From Tenacibaculum tangerinum (GTDB lineage Bacteria; Bacteroidota; Bacteroidia; Flavobacteriales; Flavobacteriaceae), in NCBI RefSeq assembly GCF_029853675.1, contig NZ_CP122539.1:2313001-2377000 (forward strand): a stretch of 64,000 nucleotides of DNA, read 5' to 3'. The translations under genes were made by a program, and so were the position numbers. This document shows, piece after piece, positions 63,721-64,000 of this stretch (position 1 is the stretch's first letter; every line of letters starts with the position of its first letter). The notes beneath the pieces are model-generated. The model saw only the letters and a program-made list of their open reading frames with translations. It did no database searches and was not told the origin of the DNA.

Positions 63721-64000
63721 GAAAACAATTCAAGAAGCTGTTGAAATTACAATCAGAAAAACTCCTTTTATAGAAGAGGCTTTGAATGAAAAGCTAATAA
63801 ACGTATCATCTTTAGCTAGAGAAATTTTACCTGAAGTCTCTAAACTATTAAAAAAAGATGTAAAAGTAGGGGCAGTTATGATGGCTATTAATAGGTTGTC
63901 TCCAGCGAATGAATTGAGAGTTCGTAAAAACATTAAGCGTCTTGCACTAAATTTGGGAGATGTTATTGTTCGATCAGACTTATGCGACTTTACATTTAAA
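63721..64000 (+). CDS. Conserved protein of unknown function, 5' part
   Basis: The frame from ATG 63721 runs off the window with 93 codons visible. It reads MKTIQEAVEITIRKTPFIEE, SSLAREILPEVSKLLKKDV, KVGAVMMAINRLSPANEL and NLGDVIVRSDLCDFTFK. The first ~80 residues look like a small helical domain with a helix-turn-helix-like ILPEVSKLLKKDVKVGAVMM segment. The C-terminal part is missing, so I give no function. A well-behaved open frame and a good start argue that it is real. Confidence 0.6.

Noticed and set aside
63730..63933. A 67-residue frame on the minus strand at the right edge
   Set aside because: It is antisense to the better frame from ATG 63721, which is open to the window edge.

Overview
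The window is chromosomal DNA from a low-GC marine-type Flavobacteriaceae (Bacteroidota), most like Tenacibaculum/Polaribacter. Evidence: type IX secretion C-terminal tags on three large exoproteins, TAnnTTTG-type -7 promoter boxes, Bacteroidota-only families (DUF4252, DUF4292, CCDC81-like HU/SPOR, zinc-ribbon TonB) and Flavobacteriia IS types. The genus is an inference.

Layout. 1-1580: end of a cytochrome oxidase operon (subunit III fragment, cyoE), then tRNA-Gly(GCC) and two tRNA-Leu(UAA). 1.6-5.6 kb: a graveyard of nested insertion sequences (ISAon1-type, IS630-like, IS3, IS200/IS605) and a MITE-like repeat. 5.6-13.2 kb: metB-type enzyme, DinB-like, ArsC-like, DUF4252, an IS982 relic, a class A PBP, and a LysR regulator divergent from an SbtA bicarbonate transporter. 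13.3-19.2 kb: radA and a leftward molybdenum cofactor operon (moaA-moeA-four-helix protein-moaC-mobA). 19.6-27.2 kb: lipoprotein, an IS982 copy with target duplication, thioesterase, HU/SPOR protein, dprA, TonB, a conserved unknown and an EamA transporter. 27.6-36.8 kb: secreted GH16 glucanase, M4 and M43 metalloproteases. 37-44 kb: peptide ABC ATPase, nucleotidyltransferase, TPR protein, DUF4292 lipoprotein, EnvC-like factor, AI-2E permease. 44-50 kb: repeats, a 44-aa membrane peptide, acyl-CoA dehydrogenase, rnpA, S41 protease, a nucleosidase-like protein. 50.1-55.2 kb: a three-gene envelope cluster of unknown function. 55.3-64 kb: purD, PhoR/PhoB-type pair, DUF4153, PolB-like exonuclease, a double-glycine-leader peptide, dut, gpsA and a partial gene.

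Two observations matter most. First, five otherwise sound genes (LysR, envC-like, S41 protease, nucleosidase-like, phoR-like) are each broken by one missing base in an A/T run of 6-7, which points to homopolymer under-calling more than to gene loss. Second, a ~220-bp repeat with ends like those of the local IS982 element occurs three times, once with a 6-bp target duplication, so it looks like a non-autonomous family mobilised by IS982.

The best candidate for an undescribed system is the 50.1-55.2 kb cluster. Its first two genes overlap and share a DFW(N/D)T(P/S)xN peptide motif; the third carries YPNG-type repeats and a barrel-like C-terminus.
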